Shown piece by piece: positions 9,110 to 23,400 of a stretch of DNA of 64,000 bases. The notes beneath the pieces are model-generated. The model saw only the letters and a program-made list of their open reading frames with translations, did no database searches and was not told the DNA's origin. Source of the DNA: Symsagittifera roscoffensis (lineage: Eukaryota; Xenacoelomorpha; Acoela; Convolutidae); the NCBI RefSeq assembly GCF_963678635.1, contig NC_087063.1:37524759-37588758 (forward strand), written 5' to 3'. Made by a program: the position numbers and the translations under genes. Numbering within the stretch: position 1 is the stretch's first letter; every line of letters begins with the position of its first letter.

Positions 9110-12100
9110 TTTCCATGTTTCATAGCTTGAATGTTTTGCTCAGAAAAACTTGATTTTTTACGAACCGATGCGATCTATGAAATAACTTGAAAAGATTCAA
9201 AGTTTCTTTGCTTGAAAAGCTTATTCCGCAAAATTTTTAATATTCCGTGGAATGATTTAGTTTGAAATAATCTGAAGTAGCTCAAAGTTTCGTTGCTTAA
9301 TCGGCTTCAAAATGAAAACTCAAGCATTTCGCAAAACGATTCGGTCAGTGAAGAAACTTGAATTAATTCAATGTTTTAATGCTTGAATAGATTGCTTAAG
9401 AAGAACTCAATGTTTTTGCGAACCGATTTGCTTTCTGGAATAACTTGAATTGTTTCAAAGTTTCATGGCTTCAATAGAAAAACCTATACTTTTTGCCAAA
9501 AGGTTTGATCTTTGAATTACTCTGAAATATTCGTAGCTTGATGTTCGTAGTAAGTTTTCGTAGCTTGATGTTTGCCCAGAATCTTTTAATTTTTTTGTTA
9601 CTGATTCGTTTTCTGATTTAGCTTTAAATTTTTTGAAGTTTTAGCGCCTGATGTACTGAAAAGAACAACCGAAATTTTTTGTCAATCAAATCGCGTCTTG
9701 AAATAACTTGAATTTTTTCTAAGTTTCATCACTTATTGAATAGCGTGCGAAGAAAAGTGAAGTTTTTCGCGAACTGATTTGGTAAATGACTTAACATGAA
9801 ATTTTGCAAGTTCATTGCTTGACTTGCTTGCTAAGCAAAACTTACCTTCTTGGCAAATTGATTTGCCATATGATATAACTAAAAAATAATAAAAAATAAA
9901 AAAAATTTAAAAAAAATGATATAACTTGAATTGTTTTAATGTTTCATCGCTTGATGAACGTGCTAAAAATTTTTGAGAACTGATTTACTCGTAGTTTTTT
10001 TGCGGACCGATTCGATATGTTGATAGCTGTCTATATTTTTTTTCGAAATTAATCGCTATACAACCTGATTAAAAAATGTTAATTTTCTTCAAACAAATGC
10101 TTGCACTGAGTTATTTTAGATTTTTCAAGTCTCATAGCTTGTATAGCATGCAAAACAAATCTTGCTATTTTTTTTGAAATTGGGTCAGTGAGGAAACTTG
10201 TATTAATTCAGTGTTTTAATGCTTGAATAGATTCCTTAAGAAGCACTCAAATTTTTTGTGAACCAATTAGCTTTATGAAATAACTTGAAATGTCTCAAAG
10301 TTTCATCGCTTCAAGGCTTCAATAGAAAAACCTATATTTTTCGCCAAAGGGTTTGATCTTTAAATTGCTCTGAAATATTTGAAGTTTTCGTAGCTTGCTG
10401 TTTGCCCAGAATCTTTTTTTACTGATTCGTTCTATGAATTAGCTTTAATTTTTGTTGATGTTTTGTCGCCTGATGGACATGAAAGAACAATCAGAATTTT
10501 TTGTCAATTAATTCGCGTCATGAAATAACTTGAATTTTTTTAAAGTTTCATCATTTCCTAAATAGCGTGCGAAGAAAAGTGAAGCTTTTCGCGAACTGAT
10601 TTGGTAAATGACTTAACTTGAAATTTTGCAAGTTCATCGCTTGACTTGCTTGCTAAGCAAAACTTACCTTCTTAGCAAATTGATTTGCCATATGATATAA
10701 CTTGAATTGTTTAATGTTTCATCGCTTGATGAACGTGCTAAAAATTTTTGAGAACTGATTTACTCTGTAGTTTTTTTGCGGACCGATTCGATATGTTGAT
10801 AGCTGTCTATATTTTTTTTTCGAAATTAATCGCTATACAACCTGATTAAAAAGTGTTAATTTTCTTCAAACAAATGCTTGCACTGAGTTATTTTAGATTT
10901 TTCAAGTCTCATAGCTTGTATAGCATGCAAAACAAATCTTGCTAATTTTTTTTAAATTGGGTCAGTGAGGAAACTTGTATTAATTCAGTGTTTTAATGCT
11001 TGAATAGATTCCTTAAGAAGCACTCAAATTTTTTGTGAACCAATTAGCTTTATGAAATAACTTGAAATGTCTCAAAGTTTCATCGCTTCAAGGCTTCAAT
11101 AGAAAAACCTATATTTTTCGCCAAAGGGTTTGATCTTTAAATTGCTCTGAAATATTTGAAGTTTTCGTAGCTTGCTGTTTGCCCAGAATCTTTTTTTACT
11201 GATTCGTTCTATGAATTAGCTTTAATTTTTGTTGAAGTTTTGTCGCCTGATGGACTTAAAAGAACAACCAGAATTTTTTGTCAATTAATTCGCGTCATGA
11301 AATAACTTGAATTTTTTAAAAGTTTCATCATTTCTTGAATAGCGTGCGAAGAGAAGTGAAGCTTTTCGCGAACTGATTTGGTAAATGACTTAACTTGAAA
11401 TTTTGCAAGTTCATCGCTTGACTTGCTTGCTAAGCAAAACTTACTTTCTTAGCAAATTGATTTGCCATATGATATAACTTGAATTGTTTTAATGTTTCAT
11501 CGCTTGATGAACGTGCTAAAAATTTTTGAGAACTGATTTACTCTGTAGTTTTTTTGCGGACCGATTCGATATGTTGATAGCTGTCTATAATTTTTTTCGA
11601 AATTAATCGCTATACAACCTGATTAAAAAATGTTAATTTTCTTCAAACAAATGCTTGCACTGAGTTATTTTAGATTTTTCAAGTCTCATAGCTTGTATAG
11701 CATGCAAAACAAATCTTGCTAATTTTTTTGAAATTGGGTCAGTGAGGAAACTTGTATTAATTCAGTGTTTTAATGCTTGAATAGATTCCTTAAGAAGCAC
11801 TCAAAAGTTTTGTGAACCAATTAGCTTTATGAAATAACTTGAAATGTCTCAAAGTTTCATCGCTTCAAGGCTTCAATAGAAAAACCTATATTTTTCGCCA
11901 AAGGGTTTGATCTTTAAATTGCTCTGAAATATTTGAAGTTTTTGTAACTTGCTGTTTGCCCAGAATCTTCTTTTTTTTACTGATTCGTTCTATGAATTAG
12001 CTTTAACTTTTGTTGAAGTTTTGTCGCCTGATGGACTTAAAAGAACAACCAGAATTTTTTGTCAATTAATTCGCGTCATGAAATAACTTGAATTTTTTTT

Positions 12101-15100
12101 AAGTTTCATCATTTCTTGAATAGCGTGCGAAGAGAAGTGAAGATTTTTGCTAACTGATTTGCTAAATGAATTTACTTGAAATTTTGCAAGTTCATCGCTT
12201 GACTTGCTTGCTGAGCAAAACTTACCTTCTTTGCGAACTGATTTTCCATATGATACAACTTGAATTGTCTTATTGTTTCATCGCCTGATGAACGTGCTAA
12301 AAAACTTAAAACTTTTTGAGAAATGATTTACCCTGTAGTTTTTTTCGGACCGATTCGGTATGTTGATAACTGTCTATATATTTTTTTGAAATTAATCGCG
12401 ATACAGCCTGTTTAAGAAAAGGTTAATTTTCTTCAAACAAATGCTTGCACTAAGTTATTTTAGATTTTTCAAGTCTCAGCTTGTATAGCATGCAAAACAA
12501 ATCTTGATAAATTTTTTGAAATTGGGTCAGTGAAGAAATTTGTTTTAATTCAATGTTTTAATGCTTGAATATATTGCTTAAGAAGAACTCAAAATTTTTG
12601 TGAAATAACTTGAAATGTTTCAGTTTCATCGCTTCAAGGCTTCAATAGAAAAACTTATACTTTTGGCCAAAGGGTTTGATCTTTGAATTACTCTGAAATA
12701 TTTCAAGTTTTCGTAGCTTGTTGCTTGCACAGATTCTTTCGATTTTATATTTTTTTGTTACTGAATCGTTCTATGAATTAGCTTAAAATTTTTTAAGATT
12801 TTTGCGAACTGATTTCCTAAATGAATAAACTTGAAACCTTGCAAATTCATCGCTTGACTTGCTTTCTAGGCAAAACTTACCTTCTTTGCAAATTGATTTG
12901 CCATATGATACAACTTGAATTGTTTTAATGTTTCATCGCTTGATGAACGTGCTAAAAAACTTAATTTTTTTGAGAAACGATTTACCCTGTAGTTTTTTGC
13001 GGACTGATTCGGTATGTTGATAACTGTCTAGATGTTTTTTTGAAAAAAATAGCTATACAACCTGATTTAAAAAAGGTTAATATTCTGCAAACAAATGCTT
13101 GCAATAAGTTATTTTAAGTTTTTCAAGTCTCATAGCTTGTATAGCCTTCTAAAAACGTGAAAAATTTGCAAATTTTTTCGCTTGATTAGCTTGCTTAGGA
13201 AAGCTTTAACTTTTTGGGAACCGATCCGTTCTGAAAATAACTTGGAATACTTCAAAAGTTTATGGGTTGCAAAACCTGCTTAAGAAAACTGATTTTTTTA
13301 GAAAACCAATTCTCACTGAGAAATATTTTGAAATTCGGTCAGTGAAGAATTTTGAATTAACTCAATGTTTTAATGCTGGAATAGGTTGCTAAAGAAGAAC
13401 TCAAAATTTTTGTGAACCGATTTGCTTTCTGAAATAACTTGAATTGTTTCAAAGTTTCATCGCTTCAATGGCTTCAATAGAAAAACCTATACTTTTCGCC
13501 AAAGGGTTTGATCTTTGAATTACTTTGAAATATTTCAAGTTTTCGTAGCTTGTTCTTTGCCCAGATTCTTTCGATTTTTTTGTTATTGAATGGTTCTATG
13601 AATTAGCTTTAATTTTTGTTGAAGTTTTGTCGCCTGACGGACTTAAAAGAACAACCAGAATTTTTTGTCTATTAATTCGCGTCATGAAATAACTTGTTTT
13701 TTTTTCAAGTCTCATCATTTCTTGAATAGCGTGCGAAGAGAAGTGAAGATTTTTGCGAACTGATTTGCTAAATGAATTTACTTGAACTTTTGCAAATTAA
13801 TCGCTTGACTTGCTTGCTAAGCAAAACTTACCTTCTTTGCGAACTGATTTTCCATATGATACAACTTGAATTGTCTTAATGTTTCATCGCCTGATGAACG
13901 TGCTCAAAAACTTAAAACTTTTTGAGAAATGATTTACCCTGTAGTTTTTTTCGGACCGATTCGGTATGTTGATAACTGTCTATATATTCAAGTCTCATAG
14001 CTTGTATAGCATGCAAAACAAATCTTGATAAATTTTTTGAAATTGGGTCAGTGAAGAAATTGGCATTAATTCAATGTTTTAATGCTTGAATAGATTGCTT
14101 AAGAAGAACTCAAAATTTTTGTGAAATAACTTGAAATGTTTCAGTTTCATCGCTTCAATAGAAAAACCTATACTTTTTGCCAAAAGGTTTGATCTTTGAA
14201 TTACTCTGAAATATTCGTAGCTTGATGTTCGTAGTAAGTTTTCGTAGCTTGATGTTTGCCCAGAATCTTTTAATTTTTTTGTTACTGATTCGTTTTTTGA
14301 TTTAGCTTTAATTTTTTGAAGTTTTAGCGCCTGATGTACTTAAAAGAACAACCGGAATTTTTTGTCAATCAATTCGCGTCTTGAAATAACTTGAATTTTT
14401 TCTAAGTTTCATCACTTATTGAATAGCGTGCGAAGAAAAGTGAAGCTTTTCGCGAACTGATTTGGTAAATGACTTAACTTGAAATTTTGCAAGTTCATCG
14501 CTTGACTTGCTTGCTAAGCAAAACTTACCTTCTTGGCAAATTGATTTGCCATCTGATATAACTTGAATTGTTTTAAGGTTTCATCGCTTGATGAACTTGC
14601 TAAAAAACTTAAACTTTTTGAGAAATGAGTTTTTCTGTAGTTTTTTGCGGACCGATTCGGTATGTTGATAACTGTCTATATATTTTTTTGAAATTAATAG
14701 CGATACAACCTGTTTAAGAAAAGGTTAATTTTCTTCAAACAAATGCTTGCACTAAGTTATTTTAGATTTTTCAAGTCTCATAGCTTGTATAGCATGCAAA
14801 ACAAATCTTGATAAATGTTTTGAAATTGGGTCAGTGAAGAAATTGGCATTAATTCAATGTTTTAATGCTTGAATAGATTGCTTAAGAAGAACTCAACATT
14901 TGTGTGAAATAACTTGAAATGTTTCAGTTTCATCGCTTCATGGCTTCAATAGAAAAACCTATACTTTTTGCCAAAAGGTTTGATCTTTGAATTACTCTGA
15001 AATATTCGTAGCTTGATGTTCGTAGTAAGTTTTCGTAGCTTGATGTTTGCCCAGAATCTTTTAATTTTTTTGGTACTGATTAGTTTTTTAATTTAGCTTT

Positions 15101-15430
15101 AATTTTTTTGAAGTTTTAGCGCCTGATGTACTTAGAAGAACAACCGGAATTTTTTGTCAATCAATTCGCGTCTTGAAATAAGTTGAATTTTTTCTAAGTT
15201 TCATCACTTATTGAATAGCGTGCGAAGAAAAGTGAAGATTTTCGCGAACTGATTTGGTAAATGACTTAACTTGAAATTTTGCAAGCTCATCGCTTGACTT
15301 GCTTGCTAGGCAAAACTTACCTTCTTGGCAAATTGATTTGCCATCTGATATAACTTGAATTGTTTTAATTTTTCATCGCTTGATGAACGTGCTGAAAATT
15401 TGTGAGAACTGATTTACTCTGTAGTTTTTT
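9110..15430. repeat. Satellite zone 1: irregular, mostly ~780-bp units
   Basis: Landmark spacings are about 776, 778, 789, 654, 951, 697 and 785 bp. These units therefore lack one to three monomers relative to the 940-bp form, and consecutive ~780-bp units at 9.9-12.0 kb are very alike. The left margin (9110-9900) is more diverged. Confidence 0.8.
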
Positions 15431-18400
15431 TGCGGACCGATCCGATATGTTGATAGCTGTCTATAATTTTTTTCGAAATTAATCGCTATACAACCTGATT
15501 AAAAAATGTTAATTTTCTTCAAACAAATGCTTGCACTGAGTTATTTTAGATTTTTCAAGTCTCATAGCTTGTATAGCCTTCTAAAAACGTAAACAATTTG
15601 CGAAATTATTCGCTTGAATAACTTGCTTAGGGAAGCTTTAGTTTTTTGGGAACCGATCCGTTCTGAAAATAACTTGGAATACTCCAAGAGTTTATGGGTT
15701 GCAAAACCTGCTGAAGAAAACTGAAGTTTTTAGCAAACCAATCCTCACTAAGAAATATTTTGAAATTCGGTCAGTGAAGAAACTTGAATTAATTCAATGT
15801 TTTAATGCTTGAATAGATTGCTTAAGATGAATGCAAATTTTTTGTGAACCGATTTGCTTTCTGAAATAACTTGAATTGTTTCAAAGTTTCATCGCTTCAA
15901 TGGCTTCAATAGAAAAACCTATACTTTTCGCCAAAGGGTTTGATCTTTGAATTACTTTGAAATATTTCAAGTTTTCGTAGCTTGTTCTTTGCCCAGATTC
16001 TTTCGATTTTTTTGTTACTGAATCGTTCTATGAATTAGCTTTAATTTTTGTTGAAGTTTTGTCGCCTGATGGACATGAAAGAACAATCAGAATTTTTTGT
16101 CAATTAATTCGCGTCATGAAATAACTTGAATTTTTTTAAAGTTTCATCATTTCCTAAATAGCGTGCGAAGAAAAGTGAAGATTTTTGCGAACTGATTTGC
16201 TAAATGAATTAACCTGAAATATTGCAAATTCATCGCTTGACATGCTTGCTAAGCAAAACTTACCTTCTTTGCAAAGTGATTTGACATATGATTCAACTTG
16301 AATTGTTTTAATTTTTCATCGCTTGATGAACGTGCTAAAAAATTTAAGCAAAGTGATTTGCCATATGATTCAACTTGAATTGTTTTAATGTTTCATCGCT
16401 TGATGAACGTGCTAAAAAATTTAAAACTTTTTGAGAAATGATTTACCCTGTAGTTTTTTGCGGACCGATTAGGTATGTTGATAACTGTCTATATGTTTTT
16501 TTTTGAAATTAATCGTTATACAACCTGATTTTAAAAAAGTTAATGTTCTGCAAATAAATGCTTGCAATAAGTTATTTTAAGTTTTTCAAGTCTCATAGCT
16601 TGTATAGCCTTCTAAGAGCGTGAAGAATTTGCGAAATTTTTCGCTTTAATAGCTTGCTTAGGAAAGCTTTAGTTTTTTGGGAACCGATCCGTTCTGAAAA
16701 TAACTTGGAATACTTCAAAAGTTAATGGGTTGCAAAACCTGCTTAAGAAAACTGAATTTTTTAGCAAAACAATTCTCACTAAGAAATATTTTGAAATTCG
16801 GTCAGTGAAGAATCTTGAATTAATTCAATGTTTTAATGCTGGAATAGGTTGCTTAAGAAGAACTACAAGTTTTTGTGAACCGATTTGCTTTCTGAAATAA
16901 CTTGAATTATTTCAAAGTTTCATCGCTTCAATGGCTTCAATAGAAAAACCTATATTTTTCGCCAAAGGGTTTGATCTTTGAATTACACTGAAATATTTCA
17001 AGTTTTCGTAGCTTGTTGTTTGCCCAGATTCTTTCGCTTTTTTGTTAGTGAATCGTTCTATGAATTAGATTTAATTTTTCTGAAGTGTCTTCGCCTGATG
17101 GACTTAAAAGAACAAGCAGAGTTTTTTGTCAATTATTTCGCGTCATGAAATAACTTGGATTTTTCAAAGTTTAATCATTTCCTAAATAGCGTGCGAAGAA
17201 AAATGAAGATTTTTGCGAACTGATTTGCTAAATGAATTAACCTGAAATATTGCAAATTCATCGCTTGACATGCATGCTAAGCAAAACTTACCTTCTTTGC
17301 AAAGTGATTTGCCATATGATACAACTTGAATTGTTGTAATGTTTCATCGCTTGATGAACGTGCTAAAAAATTTAAACTTTTTGAGAAATGATTTACCCTG
17401 TAGTTTTTTGCGGACCGATTAGGTATGTTGATAACTGTCTATATGTTTTTTTTTTGAAATTAATCGCTATACAACCTGATTTAAAAAAGGTTAATGTTCT
17501 GCAAACAAATGCTTGCAATAAGTTATTTTAAGTTTTTCAAGTCTCATAGCTTGTATAGCCTTCTAAGAGCGTGAAGAATTTGCGAAATTATTCGCTTTAA
17601 TAGCTTGCTTAGGAAAGCTTTAGTTTTTTGGGAACCGATCCGTTCTGAAAATAACTTGGAATACTTCAAAAGTTTATGGGTTGCAAAACCTGCTTGAGAA
17701 AACTGAATTTTTTAGCAAACCAATTCTCACTAAGAAATATTTTGAAATTCGGTCAGTGAAGAATCTTGAATTAATTCAATGTTTTAATGCTGGAATAGGT
17801 TGCTTAAGAAAAACTCCAAGTTTTTATGAACCGATTTGCTTTATGAAATAACTTGAAATGTCTCAAAGTTTCATCGCTTCAATGGCTTCAATAGAAAAAC
17901 CTATACTTATCGCCAAAAGTTTGATCTTTGAATTACTCTGAAATTTTTCAAGTTTTCGTAGGTTGTTGTTAGCCCAGAATCTTTTGATTTTTTTTGTTAC
18001 TGATTCGTTCTATGAGTTTGCTTTAAATTTTTCGAAGTTTCATCGACTGATTGACTTAAAAGAACAACCAGAATTTTTTGTCAATTAATTCGCGTCATGA
18101 AATAACTTGATTTTTTTTTCAAATTTTCATCATTTTTTGAATAGCGTGCGAAGAAAAGTGAAGGTTTGCGCGAAATGATTTTCTAAATGAATCAACTTCA
18201 AATATTGCAAATTCATTGCTTGACTTGCTTGCTAAGCAAAAATTACCTTCTTTGCGAACTGATTTGCTATATGATACAACTTGAATTGTTTTAAAGTTTC
18301 ATCGCTTGATGAACGTGCTAAAAAACTTAAACTTTTTGAGAAATGATTTACTGTAGTTTTTTGCGGACCGATTCGATCTGTTGATAACTGTCTATATTTT

Positions 18401-20400
18401 TTTTGAAATTAATCGCGATACAACCTGATTAAGAAAGGTTAATTTTCTGTAAACAAATGCTTGCAATAACTTATTTTAAATTTTTCAAGTCTCATAGCTT
18501 GTATGGCATGCTAAAAACGTGAAAAATTTGCAAAATTATTTGCTTGAATAGCTTGCTTAGGAAAGCTTTTGTTTTTTGGGAACCGATCCGTTCTGAAAAT
18601 AACTTGATTACTTCAAAAGTTCATGGGTTGCAAAACCTGCTTAAGAAAACTGAATTTTTTAGCAAACCAATTCTTACTAAGAAATATTTTGAAATTCGGT
18701 CAGTGAAGAAACTTGAATTAATTCAATGTTTTAATGCTTGAATAGATTGCTTAAGAACTCAAAAATTTTTGTGAACCGATGTGCCTTATGGAATAACTTG
18801 AAATGTTTCAAAGTTTCATCGCTTCAATGGCTTCAATATAAAATTCTATATTTTTTGCCAAAGGGTTTGATCTTTGAATTTCTCTGAAATATTTCAAGTT
18901 TTCGTAGCTTGTTGTTTGCCCAGAATCTTTTTGTTACTGATTCGTTCTATGAATTAGCTTTAAATTTTTTGAAGTTTCATCGCCTGATGGACTTAAAAGA
19001 ACAACCAGAATTTTTTGTTAATTAATTCGCGTCATGAAATAACTTGCATTTTTTTCAAGTTTCATCATTTCTTGAATAGCGTGCGAAGAAAAGTGAAGAT
19101 TTTCGCGAACTGATTTTATAAATGAATTAACTTGAAATATTGCAAATTCATTGCTTGACTTGCTTGCTAAGCAAAAATTACCTTCTTTGTAAACTGATTT
19201 GCCATATGATACAACTTGAATTGTTTTAAGGTTTCATCGCTTGATGAACTTGCTAAAAAACTTAAACTTTTTGAGAAATGAGTTTTTCTGTAGTTTTTTG
19301 CGGACCGATTTGGTATGTTGATAACTGTCTATTTTTTGTATAAATTAATCGCAATACAACCTGATTAAGAAAAGGTTAATTTTCTGTAAACAAATGCTTG
19401 CAATTTTTTATTTTAAATTTTTCAAGTCTCCTAGATTGTATGGCATGCTAAAAACGTGAAAAATTTGCAAAATTATTGGCTTGAATAGCTTGCTTAGGAA
19501 AGCTTTTGTTTTTTGGGAACCGATCCGTTCTGTAAATAACTTGAATACTCAATAGTTCATGGGTTGCAAAACCTGCTTAAGAAAACTGAATTTTTTAGCA
19601 AACCAATTCTTACTAAGAAATATTTTGAAATTCGGTCAGTGAAGAAACTTGAATTAATTCAATGTTTTAATGCTTGAATAGATTGCTTAAGAACTCAGAA
19701 ACTTTTGTGAACCGATTTGCTTTTTGAAATAACTTGAAATGTTTCAAAGTTTCATCGCTTCAATGGTTTCAATAGAAAAAATTATACTTTTCGCCAAACG
19801 GTTTGATCTTTGAGTTACTCTGAAATATTTCAAGTTTTCGTAGCTTGTTGTTTGCCCAGAATCTTTTGATTTTTTTTGTTACTGATTCGTTCTGTGAATT
19901 AGCTTTCAATTTTTTGAAGTTTCATCGCCTGATGGACTTAAAAGAACAACCAGAATTTTTTGTCAATTAATTCGCGTCATGATATAGTTTGAATTTTTTC
20001 AAAGTTTCATCATTTCTTGAATAGCGTGCGAAGAAAAGTGAAGATTTTTGCGAACTGATTTGCTAAATGAATTAACTTGAAATATTGCAAATTCATTGCT
20101 TGACATGCTTGCTAAGCAAAACTTACCTTCTTTGCAAAGTGATTTGCCATATGATACAACTTGAATTGTTTTAATGTTTCATCGCTTGATGAAAGTGCGA
20201 AAAACTTAAGATTTTTGAGAAATGATTTACTCTGTAGCTTTTTGCGGACCGATTTTATATGTTGATAACTGTCTATAATTTTTTTTGGTTTTGATCGCTA
20301 TACAACCTGATTAAGAAAAGGTTAATTTTCTGCAAACAAATGCTTGCAATAAGTTTTTTTTAATTTTTCAAGTCTCATAGTTTTTATAGCATGCTAAATA
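15431..20400. repeat. Satellite zone 2: ~940-bp units without dimer structure
   Basis: Landmark spacings are about 1028, 950, 953, 937 and 944 bp. The long 1028 unit contains an extra copy of the monomer block around 16270-16430. Confidence 0.75.
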
Positions 20401-23400
20401 CGTGAAAACTTTGCGAAATTTTTCGCTTGAATAGCTTGCTTAGGAAAGCTTTTACTTTTTGGATACATATCTTTCTGAAAATAATTTGGATTACTTCAAA
20501 ATCTTATGGGTTGCAAAACCTGCTTAAGAAAACTGAATTATTTAGCAAACCAAATCTTGCTATGAAATATTTTGAAATTCGGTCAGTGAAGAAACCTGAA
20601 TTAATTCAATGTTCTAATGCTTGCATAGATTGCTTGAGAACCCAAAATGTTTGTGAACCGATTTGCTTTATGAATTAACTTGGAAATGTTTCAAAGTTTC
20701 ATCGCTTCAATGGCTTCAATAAAAAACCCATACTTTTCGCCAAGGTTTTGATCTTTGAATTACTCTGAAATATTTCAAATTTTTGTAGGTTGTTGTTTGC
20801 CCAGAATCTTATGATTTTTTTGTTTCTGATTCGTTCTATGAATGAGCTTTCAATTTTTTGAAGTTTCATCGCCTGATGGACTTAAAAGAACAACCAGAAT
20901 TTTTTGTCAATTAATTCGCGTCATGAGATAACTTGAATTTTTTCAATGTTTCATCACTTCTTGAATAGCGTGAGAAGAAAAGTGAAGATTTTCGCGAACT
21001 GATTTTGTGAATGAAATAACTTGAAATTTTGCAAATTCATCGCTTGACTTGCTTGCTAAGCCAAACTTACCTTCTTTGCAAACTGATTTGCCAATGATAC
21101 AACTTGATTGTTTTAATGTTTCATCGCTCGATGAACGTTCTAAAAAACTTGAAACTTTTTGAAAAATGATTTACCGTAGCTTTTTGCGGACCGATTTGAT
21201 ATGTTGATAACTCTATAATTTTTTTTGAAATTAATCGCTATACAACCTGATTAAGAAAAGGTTTTTTTTCTGCAAACAAATGCTTGCAATAAAATATTTA
21301 AAGTTTTTTAAGTCTCATAGCTTGTATAGCATGCTAAAAAAGTGAAAAAGTTGCAAAATTGTTCGCTTGATTATCTTGCTTAGGAAAGCTTTAAATTTTT
21401 GGGAACCGATCCGTTTTAAAAATAGCTTTGAATACTTCAATAGATTGGTTGCAAAACTTGCTTAAGAAAACTGAATTTTTTTAGCAAACTAAATGTTGCC
21501 AAGAAATATTTTGAATTTCGGGCAGTGAAGAAACTTGCATTTAATGTTTTAATGCTTGAATAGATTGCTTAAGAAGAATTCAAAATTTTTGTGAACCGAT
21601 TTGTTGTATGAAATAATTTGAAATGTTTCAAAGTTTCATCGCTTCAATGGCTTCAATAGAAAAACCTATACTTTTCGCCAAAGGGTTTGATCTTTGAATT
21701 TCTCTGAAATATTTCAAGTTTTCGTAGCTTGTTGTTGCCCAGATTCTTTCGCTTTTTTGTTAGTGAATCGTTCTTGAATTAGTTTAACTTTTCTGAAGTT
21801 TCTTCGCCTGATGGACTGAAAAGAACAACCAGAGTTTTTTTGTCAATTAATTCGCGTCATGAAATAACTTGGATTTTTCAAAGTTTCATCATTTCTTGAA
21901 TAGCGTGCGAAGAAAAGTGAAGATTTTTGCGAACTGATTTGCTAAATGAATTAACTTGAAATATTGCAAATTCATTGCTTGACATGCTTGCTAAGCAAAA
22001 CTTACCTTCTTTACAAAGTGATTTGCCATATGATACAACTTGAATTGTTTTAATGTTTCATCGCTTGATGAAAGTGCGAAAAACTTAAGATTTTTGAGGA
22101 ATGATTTACTCTGTAGCTTTTTGCGGACCGATTCGATATGTTGATAACTGTCTATAATTTTTTTTGATTTTGATCGCTATACAACTTGATTAAGAAAAGG
22201 TTAATTTTCTGCAAACAAATGCTTGCAATAAGTTTTTTTTAAAATTTCCAAGTCTCATAGTTTTTATAGCATGCTAAATACGTGAAAACTTTGCGAAATT
22301 TTTCGCTTGAATAGCTTGCTTAGGAAAGCTTTTACTTTTTGGATACATATCTTTCTGAAAATAATTTGGATTACTTCAAAATCTTATGGGTTGCAAAACC
22401 TGCTTAAGAAAACTGAATTATTTAGCAAACCAAATCTTGCTATGAAATATTTTGAAATTCGGTCAGTGAAGAAACCTGAATTAATTCAATGTTCTAATGC
22501 TTGCATAGATTGCTTGAGAACCCAAAATGTTTGTGAACCGATTTGCTTTATGAATTAACTTGGAAATGTTTCAAAGTTTCATCGCTTCAATGGCTTCAAT
22601 AAAAAACCCATACTTTTCGCCAAGGTTTTGATCTTTGAATTACTCTGAAATATTTCAAGTTTTTGTAGCTTGTTGTTTGCCCAGAATCTTATGATTTTTT
22701 TGTTTCTGATTCGTTCTATGAATGAGCTTTCAATTTTTTGAAGTTTCATCGCCTGATGGACTTAAAAGAACAACCAGAATTTTTTGTCAATTAATTCGCG
22801 TCATGAGATAACTTGAATTTTTTCAATGTTTCATCACTTCTTGAATAGCGTGAAGAAAAGTGAAGTTTTTCGCGAACTGATTTTGTGAATGAAATAACTT
22901 GAAATTTTGCAAATTCATCGCTTGACTTGCTTGCTAAGCCAAACTTACCTTCTTTGCAAACTGATTTGCCAATGATACAACTTGATTGTTTTAATGTTTC
23001 ATCGCTCGATGAACGTTCTAAAAAACTTAAAACTTTTTGAAAAATGATTTACCGTAGCTTTTTGCGGACCGATTTGATATGTTGATAACTCTATAATTTT
23101 TTTTGAAATTAATCGCTATACAACCTGATTAAGAAAAGGTTTTTTTTCTGCAAACAAATGCTTGCAATAAAATATTTAAAAGTTTTTCAAGTCTCATAGC
23201 TTGTATAGCATGCTAAAAACGTGAAAAAGTTGCAAAATTGTTCGCTTGATTATCTTGCTTAGGAAAGCTTTTAATTTTTGGGAACCGATTCGTTTTAAAA
23301 ATAGCTTTGAATACTTCAATAGATTGGTTGCAAAACTTGCTTAAGAAAACTGAATTTTTTTAGCAAACTAAATGTTGCCAAGAAATATTTTGAATTTCGG

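Noticed and set aside
20427-22558. Identical 83-codon frames at 20427-20678 and 22307-22558, and a related one at 18544-18741
   Set aside because: They are the same phase of the satellite unit one dimer apart. The identity is of DNA, not protein, and the frames break in neighbouring units.
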